Positions 38,070 to 49,624 of a stretch of DNA of 63,391 bases are shown piece after piece. The stretch is from Nitrosomonas sp. (GTDB taxonomy: Bacteria > Pseudomonadota > Gammaproteobacteria > Burkholderiales > Nitrosomonadaceae): positions 1-63,391 of the forward strand of contig JAGOKN010000004.1 in the NCBI GenBank assembly GCA_017994575.1. The letters are read 5' to 3'. The translations under genes and the position numbers were made by a program. Every line of letters starts with the position of its first letter. The stretch's first letter is position 1. The notes under the pieces are model-generated. The model saw nothing but the letters and a program-made list of their open reading frames with translations, ran no database searches and had not been told where the DNA came from.

Positions 38070-38921
38070 CTAACTGGGGAAACCGCGCATGCGCGTGGCT
38101 TTGTATTGTTGATAGAGATCGTGTAATTGACTAAACATCGCCCCCGGTTTGCCATTACCCACAGGTTTTCCATCCAGTTTTGTGATCGGCATGATTTCTT
38201 TGGTAGATGAGGTCAACAGGATTTCATCCGCTGCACGTATTTCTGTTTCCGAGACTTCCCGGATTTCATGTGCAATCTGATTCGCTACCGCTAGTTCAAG
38301 TACCACGTCATAAGTGATGCCGGGCAGCATCAAATGGCTTTTAGGTGGAGCCAGCAGCATCTTGTCTTTAACCACGAAGATATTACTGGCAGCACCTTCG
38401 GTCAGGAACCCATCTCTGATCAAAATGGTTTCGACTGCTTGGATATCCACGGCCAATTGGCGCAACAATACATTAGGCAATAATGAAATGGCTTTGACAT
38501 CGCATCGAATCCAGCGATTGTCGACGGCAGTAATAGCCGATGCACCGCTGACTAGTAATTCAGCAGGAGGCGGGAGCAGCGGATTGCTCATAATGAAAAT
38601 GGTAGGCGGAACTTGCGGAAAAGCATGATCCCGCTTCGCTACACCCCGCGTGATGTGCAAATATATATACTGATCTTCCCCATCATTCTTTGCGATGAGC
38701 TGCTCCAGCAAATGACTCCATTCATCATTGCTGAAGGGATTTTTTAAGCGTATGCCATCCAGACTGTGTTGTAACCGATTCAGATGCTCAATAAGGCGAA
38801 ACGGCTTGCGTGAGTAGACGGGTATCACTTCATACACGCCGTCACCGAAAATAAAACCACGATCCAAGACAGGAATGCATGCTTCCTCAATAGGCATAAA
38901 TTTACCGTTCAGATATATCAT
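38070..38921 (-). CDS. dat: D-amino acid aminotransferase (class IV)
   Basis: 283 residues of the PLP fold IV family: VLDRGFIFGDGVYEVIPVY, HLNRLQHSL, a catalytic Lys in DVKAISLLPNVLLR, then FLTEGAASNIFVVK and LTSSTKEIMPITKLD. The pattern fits D-alanine aminotransferase better than branched-chain aminotransferase, and the dacC neighbour links it to D-alanine metabolism. 4-amino-4-deoxychorismate lyase is a less likely relative. Confidence 0.85.
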   Translation of the reverse strand: MIYLNGKFMPIEEACIPVLDRGFIFGDGVYEVIPVYSRKPFRLIEHLNRLQHSLDGIRLKNPFSNDEWSHLLEQLIAKNDGEDQYIYLHITRGVAKRDHAFPQVPPTIFIMSNPLLPPPAELLVSGASAITAVDNRWIRCDVKAISLLPNVLLRQLAVDIQAVETILIRDGFLTEGAASNIFVVKDKMLLAPPKSHLMLPGITYDVVLELAVANQIAHEIREVSETEIRAADEILLTSSTKEIMPITKLDGKPVGNGKPGAMFSQLHDLYQQYKATRMRGFPS

Positions 38922-38954
38922 GCGAGCCTTCGTAATGTTTAAGTAAGAGATTGA

Positions 38955-40076
38955 TCAATTGAGCAGTAATTTTACACTATCCCACGTGCGCCCAAAGATA
39001 TTCCCTGCATCAACTTTTTCCAGGGAAACGAGCGGATAAGTTTCAATGGTTTTGTCATCCAGCGTAAATTTCACCGTGCCAACTTCTTGGCCGAGCTGAA
39101 CGGGGGCGATCAGCGGTTGCTTATATTCCATGGTGGCCTTCAATTTGTCGGATTGACCTTTAGGCAGCGTGAAATATACGTCACGATCGAAACCAGCCTT
39201 GATTTCATTCTGAGCGCCTTTCCACAAATGGATGGTGGTTAGCGAATCATTCTTTTTATATAAACGCACGGTGTCATAAGATTGGAATCCATAGTTCAAC
39301 AGCCGTTGGCTTTCGATGCTGCGCGCGTTGGCAGATTTGGCGCCGATAACTACCGAAATGAGCCGCCTCTTATCACGCGTGGCTGACGTAATCAAACAGT
39401 AACCAGCGGTTTTAGTCCATCCTGTTTTCATGCCATCGACATGCGGATCAAGCCATAGCAAACGATTTCTGTTGGGCTGGGTAATATTGTTATAGGTATA
39501 TTCTTTCAATGAATAGAGCGGATAAAACTCCGGAAAATCACGAATGATGGCGGTTGCCAACAGGGTCAAATCATGCGCCGTCGTATAATGATTGGGATCA
39601 GGTAATCCGGTCGTATTGGTGAAATGCGTATTTTTCATCCCCATACGTTCAGCTTCTTTATTCATGAGATTGGTGAAACTGGCTTCGGAGCCGGCCACAG
39701 CTTCCGCCAAGGCGATGCATGCATCATTTCCAGATTGAACGATCATGCCGCGAATCAGTTCATCAACAGTCACTTGCTTATTGGGCTCGATAAACATACG
39801 CGAACCTATCATGCGCCACGCACTATCAGATACCGGAATCGTTTGATTCAGCGTCAGGCGGTTTTTCTTGATGGCAGAAAACACCACGTAAGCGGTCATC
39901 AACTTGGTCAACGAAGCGGGTTCGATGCGTTCATGCGCATTATGACCTGCCAATACTTGTCCGGTTTGAAAATCCGAAAGCAAGTACGACTTAGCGGCTA
40001 TGGATATGTCTTGTTGTTGAGCGGATACGGATGAAATAGCAAGACACAATAACAATAATGGGAATAAACGCTTCAT
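38955..40076 (-). CDS. dacC: D-alanyl-D-alanine carboxypeptidase (PBP5/6 type)
   Basis: 373 residues from the ATG that opens the signal peptide (KRLFPLLLLCLAISSVSA). PASLTKLM holds Ser55-X-X-Lys58, SGN is at 115-117 and KTG at 217-219, the three penicillin-binding motifs. A C-terminal beta domain and amphipathic membrane anchor (TWDSVKLLLN) follow. It trims D-Ala from murein pentapeptides in the periplasm; released D-Ala could be used by the adjacent aminotransferase. Confidence 0.94.
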   Translation of the reverse strand: MKRLFPLLLLCLAISSVSAQQQDISIAAKSYLLSDFQTGQVLAGHNAHERIEPASLTKLMTAYVVFSAIKKNRLTLNQTIPVSDSAWRMIGSRMFIEPNKQVTVDELIRGMIVQSGNDACIALAEAVAGSEASFTNLMNKEAERMGMKNTHFTNTTGLPDPNHYTTAHDLTLLATAIIRDFPEFYPLYSLKEYTYNNITQPNRNRLLWLDPHVDGMKTGWTKTAGYCLITSATRDKRRLISVVIGAKSANARSIESQRLLNYGFQSYDTVRLYKKNDSLTTIHLWKGAQNEIKAGFDRDVYFTLPKGQSDKLKATMEYKQPLIAPVQLGQEVGTVKFTLDDKTIETYPLVSLEKVDAGNIFGRTWDSVKLLLN

Positions 40077-40168
40077 AGGAAATAGCAAAAAAAGAACATT
40101 ATATCGTGCCATAAGGGAATCTAAAACCATCGTTTTTTCTATCTAATATAATCAATAATATGAATAAA

Positions 40169-40714
40169 TCAGGTCGTGCCTGAAGGGCGATCGATCACGC
40201 CCATATGAAAGCCCAGTTTACCCTGATTGCGTTCTTTAAAGTAATGTTTTAAGGGGTCATGAATGACTCGGAATGCCATTTCTTCCCAAGGAATTTCATG
40301 TTCCGATAACAATTTGACTTCCAGGCTTTCAATACCGGGCTTGAAATCAAGATCAAGTAATTGTGCGCGAAACAGTATATAAACCTGGCTGATATGGGGC
40401 AGACTGTAGATTGCATAAAGATCGCCGATTTGAACTCGCGCATTGGCTTCTTCTAGCGTTTCTCGAGCCGCTGCCTGCGCCAGGGTTTCGTTGTTTTCCA
40501 TAAAACCTGCCGGTAGAGTCCACCAGCCTTGACGCGGCTCTATGGCACGTCGGCACAGCAAGATTTTATCTTCCCATTCCGGAATGCAACCGACCACCAT
40601 CTTTGGATTCTGATAATGAATCACATGACAGGTCGTGCATACATATCGCGGAAGAGAATCCCCTTCGGGAATTTGCAATTCAACCGTGGCACTACAGTGG
40701 CTACAATATTTCAT
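40169..40714 (-). CDS. NUDIX hydrolase with N-terminal zinc ribbon
   Basis: 181 residues: CSHC...CTTC at the N-terminus is a zinc ribbon, and GFMENNETLAQAAARETLEE is the Nudix box (the usual Gly near its end is Asn here). This is the zinc-ribbon group related to NADH pyrophosphatase and ADP-ribose/coenzyme hydrolases. Substrate not deducible. Confidence 0.87.
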   Translation of the reverse strand: MKYCSHCSATVELQIPEGDSLPRYVCTTCHVIHYQNPKMVVGCIPEWEDKILLCRRAIEPRQGWWTLPAGFMENNETLAQAAARETLEEANARVQIGDLYAIYSLPHISQVYILFRAQLLDLDFKPGIESLEVKLLSEHEIPWEEMAFRVIHDPLKHYFKERNQGKLGFHMGVIDRPSGTT

Positions 40715-40780
40715 AGGGAACTCTCAATTTCAATGAAGCAAATTTTCGATAACCATTGCACGAAGTCAAAGGCTGGGGTT

Positions 40781-41662
40781 TTATTGCTTGGTTACGGTAA
40801 AGCTGCGTTTTGCCAATAAATTGTCGGCGTCATCCACTAATTCGACGCGCCATGCGCCCAGTCGCTGATGATCCAAATGCTTGCTAGCATTCGTTCGCCA
40901 GTTATCATTGCGAATTTCCAAAGGCAATTGTGAATCCAGCTTGTCGTTGTGATACCAGAAAATGCTGACTTTTTTTCCTTGCATGTCCTTCAATTGCAAA
41001 TAAAAATAAATGGGCATGGATTTGCCCGGCAGTAATTGAACCGAATCGATGGAGTCTACCGGTTCACGTGCTTTGATATCATGGCTTAGTTGCGCTCTGA
41101 TCACTTGCGGGTGGTCAGAAGTGTTGTGGGCAGTCGTGTGAGTATCCGGCGGTATGGCCAACTGAGGCTTTTTTGCTGGAGCAGCCATGGGCTGAGCCGC
41201 CTTAAGTTCAGGCTTCAATTTTGGTATTGGAATCGCTTTGTCGCTGGCAGGTTTGGCTGTTTTTCCTGTTGGAGGCGGCGTTTTAGGTGTGTTCGATACT
41301 TGGGAATCATTGTGAACGAATGTTGATTCATTTGATTTGGTTTCATTTGCCGCAGGAGCTATTGCAGGCGCTGGAGCTGGAGCAATCTTATCCACTGGAA
41401 CGTTATCCGCCTGAATCGTAGTTGGTTGATCAATGGCTGGTGTAACTTCTTTCGCAGAAATTGTTTGATCATTTGAACTGAAAAGGAAATAACCAATTAC
41501 AGCGAAAATCAAGACCAGGGCGGCAGCCACGATGGAGACTTTTTTCCAATCGATGGCTTGTTCATAGACGATCTCGGGTTCGGGCAGATCAGGATAAATC
41601 TGTTCTATGGCTTGTGGAGGTTGTTGAATCTGAATGCGGATTTTTAATTTATTGTCGCTCAT
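40781..41662 (-). CDS. DUF2914 membrane protein
   Basis: About 293 residues: a cytoplasmic N-terminus, one membrane helix (VSIVAAALVLIFAVIGYFLF), a long Pro/Ala/Lys-rich periplasmic linker, and a C-terminal DUF2914 domain (AQLSHDIKAREPVDSIDSVQ, VSIFWYHNDKL, NWRTNASKHL, GAWRVELVDDADNLL). DUF2914 domains are beta-sheet modules of unknown function. The start at MSDNK is preferred over the Met two codons earlier. Confidence 0.8.
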   Translation of the reverse strand: MSDNKLKIRIQIQQPPQAIEQIYPDLPEPEIVYEQAIDWKKVSIVAAALVLIFAVIGYFLFSSNDQTISAKEVTPAIDQPTTIQADNVPVDKIAPAPAPAIAPAANETKSNESTFVHNDSQVSNTPKTPPPTGKTAKPASDKAIPIPKLKPELKAAQPMAAPAKKPQLAIPPDTHTTAHNTSDHPQVIRAQLSHDIKAREPVDSIDSVQLLPGKSMPIYFYLQLKDMQGKKVSIFWYHNDKLDSQLPLEIRNDNWRTNASKHLDHQRLGAWRVELVDDADNLLAKRSFTVTKQ

Positions 41663-41923
41663 AATCAAGTATCTCGAGACATGAATATGTCTGAAAGTTA
41701 ATCTCCTGGTTGATATTCAGTATAAAGGGTTTCTTCAGAAGAAAGGAATCCTGCCTTGTAAACGTTGGCCATAGAATTTTGTCAGATTTATATTAAGGCG
41801 GCTGAAAAAATGCAGTAAGCTATCTGGCTAACAATATTGGTTTAAGTATTAAATTGAATATTTCGCCCATTGGCAATGATGGCATTAACCCGTACATGAT
41901 AATCAATCAGCACACAGTTATAA

Positions 41924-43954
<2,031 letters not shown>

Positions 43955-43978
43955 TCGTTTGCTGTCTTCCGGAATAAT

Positions 43979-44005
43979 CAAAAAGCAGCGATAAGCTGCC
44001 TTTTG
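43979..44005. terminator. Bidirectional terminator between ligA and the secreted protein gene
   Basis: CAAAAAGCAGC and GCTGCCTTTTG pair with one mismatch around GATAA, with A- and T-runs at the base. Lies in the convergent gap. Confidence 0.7.
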
Positions 44006-44015
44006 ATTCATTGAC

Positions 44016-44582
44016 TTACAACGTATTATCTTTCGATAATGTGAATGTGCCGGTATGTTGCTCATTGACCCTGTACTCATAGGTTCCAGCGGGAAGCCCA
44101 TAGACTTCGAGCGGGATGATTTTCTCGTAAGGAACAAGCGACATGGTACAAACGATGTCTGAGGGAAACGGATTGGGTCCTAAATGGAGCGTGATTTTGA
44201 ATGTGTTGTTCTTGAGTGTCTGGTTGATTTGCTGAAAATAGGCGCACCCATCGGAAAATTGCCCGCTGACTTTGAGAAAAACTTGTACAGGCGATGAATC
44301 AACCATGATGGCTTCCACTTTCTCTTCATAAGTGGCTGGTCCAGGAACAATCTTGGTTTCAATATAATTCAGCAGCTTCCAGCTATTCGTGGAATCATCA
44401 AACTGAAACTCCGCTTTCTGATAATTTCCTGTTTGTTCCTCCGTATCAATTCGAGGAATGGTTAATTTCCCGTCTTTAAAGGTGGGGTAATCGGATGCGG
44501 GCGTGTTTTGTTGTGAAAAAACAGAATTCATCAGTAAAACGGATGCTGCGACTACCAAGAAAATGATTCTAAATAATTGCAT
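44016..44582 (-). CDS. Secreted protein of unknown function, coupled to the aquaporin gene
   Basis: 188 residues from the ATG one base after the aquaporin stop (TAAaATG), so translation is coupled. A signal peptide (about 1-23, VFS) is followed by a predicted all-beta protein: YQKAEFQFDDSTNSWKLLN, VQVFLKVSGQFSDGCAYFQQ and PLEVYGLPAGTYEYRVNEQ. The last stretch looks like an Ig-like strand pair. Two Cys (DGC, IVCTM) could form a disulfide. No family recognised. Confidence 0.75.
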   Translation of the reverse strand: MQLFRIIFLVVAASVLLMNSVFSQQNTPASDYPTFKDGKLTIPRIDTEEQTGNYQKAEFQFDDSTNSWKLLNYIETKIVPGPATYEEKVEAIMVDSSPVQVFLKVSGQFSDGCAYFQQINQTLKNNTFKITLHLGPNPFPSDIVCTMSLVPYEKIIPLEVYGLPAGTYEYRVNEQHTGTFTLSKDNTL

Positions 44583-44583
44583 T

Positions 44584-45213
<630 letters not shown>

Positions 45214-45478
45214 CTACTCCTTGATATGAGAGGAGTTCTCATTTAAACATAAAATGATCGATGCATGGGTAAAAATATTACCTGTCGCTGACAGATTCTT
45301 ACCGATGACGACGCGGTAATATCTGAGAATGAAGAGTTTGTGGTCATTTAGGTAATCACCGCTATTTTGCAATTTGAGTATTGAATATGTGAAGATTGCC
45401 TGTGATCATTGTCATGTCCAGGATTATTTCCTGGGAATCAAACGTTGTGTTTTACTTCCAAAGGCCCAGAAAAATTAA

Positions 45479-46024
45479 ATGCGTACCAACCAACAACTTC
45501 AACAAATTCTGGATTCAGCAGAATTAATTCATTCTGAGCAAACAATCGCGCACACAGTTAAGCGATTGGCGGCAGATATCACGCAGGTGCTATCGCATCA
45601 GCAACCGTTAGTTCTGTGCGTGATGGGCGGCGCGGTAGTATTTACCGGACAACTGCTGCCGCTGCTCGGATTTCCGCTGGATTTTGATTACCTGCATTTG
45701 ACGCGCTATGACAAGGCATTGACGGGTGGAGCCATTCATTGGCAAGCCGAGCCCAAGGAAAATATGCATGGCCGGGTGGTGCTGGTGTTGGATGATATTC
45801 TGGATGAAGGCATAACGCTGGCTGCCATTCGTGACAAAGTGTTGGAAAATGGCGCTCAAGCATTTTATAGTGCGGTACTGGTGGAAAAACAGACCGGGCA
45901 ACCCAAGCCATTTAGCGCCGATTTTGTTGGATTGACTGTGCCGAATCGGTATGTGTTTGGCTTTGGCATGGACATACATGGCGCCTGGCGGAATTTGCCG
46001 GCGATTTATGCAGTGAAAGATTGA
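45479..46024 (+). CDS. hpt: Hypoxanthine-guanine phosphoribosyltransferase
   Basis: 181 residues: VLVLDDILDEGITLAAIRD is the PRPP-binding motif, CVMGGAVVFTGQLL the pyrophosphate loop and ADFVGLTVPNRYVFGFGMD the C-terminal base-binding stretch. It converts hypoxanthine or guanine to nucleotides. The next gene, 12 bases downstream, releases hypoxanthine from 5'-methylthioinosine, which this enzyme could recycle. Confidence 0.92.
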   Translation: MRTNQQLQQILDSAELIHSEQTIAHTVKRLAADITQVLSHQQPLVLCVMGGAVVFTGQLLPLLGFPLDFDYLHLTRYDKALTGGAIHWQAEPKENMHGRVVLVLDDILDEGITLAAIRDKVLENGAQAFYSAVLVEKQTGQPKPFSADFVGLTVPNRYVFGFGMDIHGAWRNLPAIYAVKD

Positions 46025-46036
46025 AACGGGAGAAAA

Positions 46037-46783
46037 ATGCTAGCAATTATTGGCGGCAGTGGCATGACGCAGTTATCCTGCCTCGAAATATCACATCGGC
46101 AAATCATACGCACACCGTACGGCGAGCCTTCCGGACCATTGACGTTTGGCAAGATCAGAGATCAGGATATTGTTTTCCTGGCGCGGCATGGGCACGGACA
46201 TACCATACCGCCGCATGCTATCAATTATCGCGCGAACCTATGGGCGTTGCATTCACTGAATCCATCGCATGTGGTTGCAGTGGCATCGGTGGGAGGCATA
46301 TGCGCCGATCTTGCGCCAGGGCGGTTGGTCGTGCCGGATCAGATCATCGACTATACCCATGGGCGTCAATTCACTTATTTTGATGGTACGGAACGAGGGG
46401 TGACGCATGTTGATTTTACATTGCCTTATTGCCGGAAAACACGTGCATTGCTGCTAAAAGGGGCAAGCAATGCGAATACGGAAATTATTGATGGCGGGGT
46501 ATATGCAGCGATGCAAGGGCCTCGACTGGAAACGGCTGCTGAAATCAACCGGCTGGAACGCGATGGGGCGGATATGGTTGGCATGACCGGCATGCCGGAA
46601 ACGGCTTTGGCGAGAGAACTCGGCCTCAATTACGCCACCATCGCCGTGGTGGCCAATTATGCCGCCGGAAGAGGCACCAACGTGGCGGGCATTCCGCTCA
46701 AGGAAATTTATGCAGTGCTCGAACAGGCGATGGTGGGGGTTAGAAACATTTTGGAACATGTGGTGAATTGTCATGGCGATTAA
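46037..46783 (+). CDS. S-methyl-5'-thioinosine phosphorylase
   Basis: 248 residues of the MTAP/PNP family: [40 protein letters not shown] and [19 protein letters not shown]. The last motif resembles the MTIP type, which prefers methylthioinosine over methylthioadenosine. It splits methylthioinosine into hypoxanthine and methylthioribose-1-phosphate. Flanked by hpt, and overlapping def by 11 bases. Methylthioadenosine phosphorylase is the main alternative. Confidence 0.85.
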   Translation: MLAIIGGSGMTQLSCLEISHRQIIRTPYGEPSGPLTFGKIRDQDIVFLARHGHGHTIPPHAINYRANLWALHSLNPSHVVAVASVGGICADLAPGRLVVPDQIIDYTHGRQFTYFDGTERGVTHVDFTLPYCRKTRALLLKGASNANTEIIDGGVYAAMQGPRLETAAEINRLERDGADMVGMTGMPETALARELGLNYATIAVVANYAAGRGTNVAGIPLKEIYAVLEQAMVGVRNILEHVVNCHGD

Positions 46784-47306
46784 ACCGGTACTGAGAATGG
46801 GTGATCCTGTATTGCTGCAAGCGGCTAAGCTTGTGGAGCAATTTGATACGTCCGAACTGCACGCATTGATTCAGGACATGCACGATACGATGGAATCATT
46901 GAATGGCGCAGGCCTGGCTGCACCACAGATCGGCATGAGCTTGCAAGTGGTGATTTTTGGGTTTGAAAAGAACCAGCGCTATCCCGATGCCGATGTGGTT
47001 CCCTTTACGGTATTGCTGAATCCACAGTTGACGCCGCTATCCGACGAAAAAGAAGACGGCTGGGAAGGTTGCCTCAGCGTGCCCGGCATGCGTGGCATGG
47101 TGCCACGTTTTGCGCACTTGCGTTACCAGGGTATGGATCAATATGGTGTGGCGATAGATCGCACCGTCAGCGGTTTTCACGCGCGCGTGGTGCAGCACGA
47201 ATGCGATCATTTGCAGGGAATTTTGTATCCGATGCGCATTAAGGATTTTCGCTTGTTTGGGTTTACCGATGTGCTGTTCCCGGGGCAGGTGGTTGTGGAT
47301 GATTAG
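46773..47306 (+). CDS. def: Peptide deformylase
   Basis: 177 residues with the three metal motifs: GLAAPQIG (48-54), EGCLSVPG (metal Cys100) and QHECDHLQG (His142, Glu143, His146). It removes the formyl group from nascent proteins. The start lies inside the end of the preceding phosphorylase gene. It lacks the usual fmt neighbour and may be an additional copy. An accessory island begins right after the stop. Confidence 0.95.
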   Translation: MAIKPVLRMGDPVLLQAAKLVEQFDTSELHALIQDMHDTMESLNGAGLAAPQIGMSLQVVIFGFEKNQRYPDADVVPFTVLLNPQLTPLSDEKEDGWEGCLSVPGMRGMVPRFAHLRYQGMDQYGVAIDRTVSGFHARVVQHECDHLQGILYPMRIKDFRLFGFTDVLFPGQVVVDD

Positions 47307-47366
47307 TGAGGTATGCTGATTCTCAAAGAATCCGAAGTTTCATAAAATGAAGACATGAAATAGAGG

Positions 47367-47504
47367 ATGAAGATGAAATTACCGCGCACTCAATATAGTC
47401 AGGAATTTCGGAAGGAATCAGTTAAGTTTTTCAAAGAAAGTGGATTGACTCAGGTTGAAGCAGCAAAACGACTGTCGTTACCCAAGGGGACGCTAAAGAA
47501 CTGA
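47367..47504 (+). pseudogene. IS3-family OrfA fragment
   Basis: 45 codons, MKMKLPRTQYSQEFRKESVK then GLTQVEAAKRLSLPKGTLKN, the helix-turn-helix start of an IS3-type OrfA, ended by TGA. The rest of the element is missing; a recombinase fragment begins five bases later. It is unrelated in sequence to the IS3-family copies at the window edges. Confidence 0.7.
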
Positions 47505-47508
47505 GCTT

Positions 47509-48150
47509 ATGTTGACAAACGTGGAGAACTCGCTGTACAGAAGCCGCGACCTTCGCAAAATCTTTGACTTATACCTGAATGGCTACCTTGGTCAATTGAT
47601 GGGCGCAAAGCAAATTGCTGTTCACCTGAACGAGCGCGGCTTCACGCAAAGAGGAAAACAATTTGCGCGTAACCGGGTGCATGAAATTCTTTTCAATCCG
47701 ACCTATTGCGGCGAGTTTATTTTTAACAAACGCGACGCCAAGAACCAGAAAGACAAACCGGAAAGCGAATGGGTGTGTATGAAGGTTGAATCCATTATTG
47801 AAAAATCGGTGTTTGAAGCAGTGCAAGTGCATAAAGCAGCGCGTGCGCCTTCACTAATGCCGGCAAGAATAACCAACTCACCAACTTTGTTAACCGGATT
47901 ACTCAAATGCGGTTGCTGCGGTGCCAGCATGACGCTGGCAACAGGGAAGGGCGGGCGTTATCGTTATTACAAATGCAATACGCGCATCAGCAAGGGTAAC
48001 AAGTTGTGCGATGGTAAAAGCATTCCAATGGAAAAACTCGATAGCCTGATTCTCAATGCTTTGGCGGACAAGGTATTTGATCCCGAGCGTGTCAAAACAA
48101 TGCTATCTGACATGAAAAAGCATGCGCAAAAGGGTCAGGCCGCGAATTGA
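47509..48150 (+). pseudogene. Large serine recombinase fragment without catalytic domain
   Basis: 213 codons covering the Recombinase domain (about 10-95: MGAKQIAVHLNERGFTQRGK, NRVHEILFNPTYCGEF) and the zinc beta-ribbon (LKCGCCGASM, YYKCNTRI, LCDGKSI). The N-terminal resolvase domain with the catalytic Ser is absent, and the C-terminal coiled coil is short. The upstream sequence is an IS3 fragment, so the front half was lost by insertion or deletion. It marks an old integrated element. Confidence 0.75.
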
Positions 48151-48385
48151 GAATATCGCCAATGAATTAGAATTAGGTATAGTTTTGTTTAGCGGCCTTG
48201 TGTGATGTGCACATCACCTATTGCGGATTCGTAATTCGGGCACCTGGCCCTGGTCATGAGTTATAAATTGCATCCAACAACGATTGGGGTTATTCTCCTT
48301 AAGAATAAAGAGTAAGAATTCTTGATTCTAGAACTGACATCATTTTTCTTTCAATATCGCTATATCTGCGGCTACGGGAGCAACC

Positions 48386-48598
48386 ATGAACCCCAGCTTT
48401 GAAGTCGGCGACCATGTGCGCTGGAACTCGGAGGCCGGTTACGTGACTGGCAAGATCATCAAAGTGCACACGCGCGACACCGATTACAAAGGCCACGTGC
48501 ATCGATGCAGTGAGGCCGATCCGCAATACGAGATCCAGAGCGACAAGACCGACCATATTGCACTGCACAAAGGAGCAGTGCTGTACAAGATCGACTAA
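48386..48598 (+). CDS. DUF2945 (TUDOR-like) protein
   Basis: 70 residues: FEVGDHVRWNSEAGYVTGKI, DYKGHVHRCSEADPQYEIQS, then HIALHKGAVLYKID, the standard DUF2945/HVA1 TUDOR-like fold. Function unknown. The base composition is clearly more GC-rich than the flanking chromosome. The DUF488 start codon lies one base after its stop (TAAgATG). Confidence 0.8.
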   Translation: MNPSFEVGDHVRWNSEAGYVTGKIIKVHTRDTDYKGHVHRCSEADPQYEIQSDKTDHIALHKGAVLYKID

Positions 48599-48599
48599 G

Positions 48600-49133
48600 A
48601 TGCTCAGTGTTCCCGTCACGGTCTGGACGATCGGTCACTCGACGCGCACGTTGGAGGAGTTCCTCGCATTGCTGTCCGAGTACCGGATCGAGGCGATCGC
48701 AGACGTGCGGCGCTTCCCAGGCTCGCGACGCCATCCGCATTTCAGCAGTAGCGAGTTAGCTACCACGCTTCCGGCGTATGGCATCGCCTATCAATGGATC
48801 CCCAAACTCGGCGGACGACGCAAGGTGCAGCCGGATTCGCCGAATACCGCGTGGCATAACCCGTCGTTCCAAGGTTATGCCGATTACACCGCAACCGTGG
48901 AGTTTGCCGAAGGTCTGGCTGAATTGCTGGAACTGGCACTCACCAAACGCACCGCCGCAATGTGTGCCGAAGCCGTCTGGTGGCGCTGCCATCGCTCATT
49001 GATCGCCGACGTGTTGAAGCTGCGCGGGATCGAAGTCATTCACTTGATCGACGCCACGCACACGACGATGCATCCGTACACGTCCGTGGCACGCATCGTG
49101 GACAGTCAATTGAGTTACGAATCACCAAGCTGA
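48600..49133 (+). CDS. DUF488 protein
   Basis: 177 residues: TIGHSTRTLEEFLALLSEYR, IADVRRFPGSRRHPHF and the C-terminal MCAEAVWWRCHRSLIADVL with conserved Cys, Glu, Arg and His. These are the DUF488 signatures; the biochemical role is not established. Coupled to the DUF2945 gene, and shares its high GC content, suggesting joint transfer. Confidence 0.85.
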   Translation: MLSVPVTVWTIGHSTRTLEEFLALLSEYRIEAIADVRRFPGSRRHPHFSSSELATTLPAYGIAYQWIPKLGGRRKVQPDSPNTAWHNPSFQGYADYTATVEFAEGLAELLELALTKRTAAMCAEAVWWRCHRSLIADVLKLRGIEVIHLIDATHTTMHPYTSVARIVDSQLSYESPS

Positions 49134-49624
49134 ATTACTGTAAATCGGATAAGAGCGGCGAGTTCGAACCCGCACTGCTGAGGGTATGCTGGCAAAGGTT
49201 CGCTTCAGGCTCTGCTGGCCGGCCCAGCATACCAGCTGGTCGGTCATCTCGCACTTGGCGTTGACGGTGGACAGTGCCTCCATGAAGACCTGCAACAAGA
49301 CGACTGGCACCGTCAGCAGTGGGTGCTCACATAGATCGCAAGGTGCTCTTGTCATGGTATGAATCGCTTCGGTTTTTCCAGAGACTGTTTGTTTTGAGCC
49401 AAGCTGCATCAGCTGACCCCTTTACTTGGTAATAATATGCCTGTTTTACTTAGTCGCCCCTGCAAAATTTACTTAGTCCTAGCAATGATAGGCGTATATA
49501 AGCAAGCTTCGCCAATATGTAATTGTTTTGCGCGTAAGCAGTTGATCAACTGAAGCAACGCAAAGCGCAACAAAATACCCTTTAGGAGTACTGCCTTTTT
49601 TTCAGCTACAGCAATTTCTCGAGA
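49134..49624. other. Degenerate right half of the accessory island
   Basis: No gene can be supported. An inverted repeat GGTATGCTGG/CCAGCATACC sits at 49183-49192 and 49224-49233. The stretch around 49405-49480 (GACCCCTTTACTTGG, TTTTACTTAGTC repeated as AATTTACTTAGTC) looks like leftover insertion-sequence ends. Composition changes from GC-rich to host-like near 49400. Confidence 0.4.

Noticed and set aside
49155-49185. GAGTTCGAACCCGC resembling a tRNA T-arm
   Set aside because: The five-base T-stem does not pair properly on either strand and no acceptor, D or anticodon arm surrounds it.
49122-49409. 95-codon minus-strand frame in the accessory island
   Set aside because: Overlaps the DUF488 end, lies in degenerate sequence and shows no recognisable domain.
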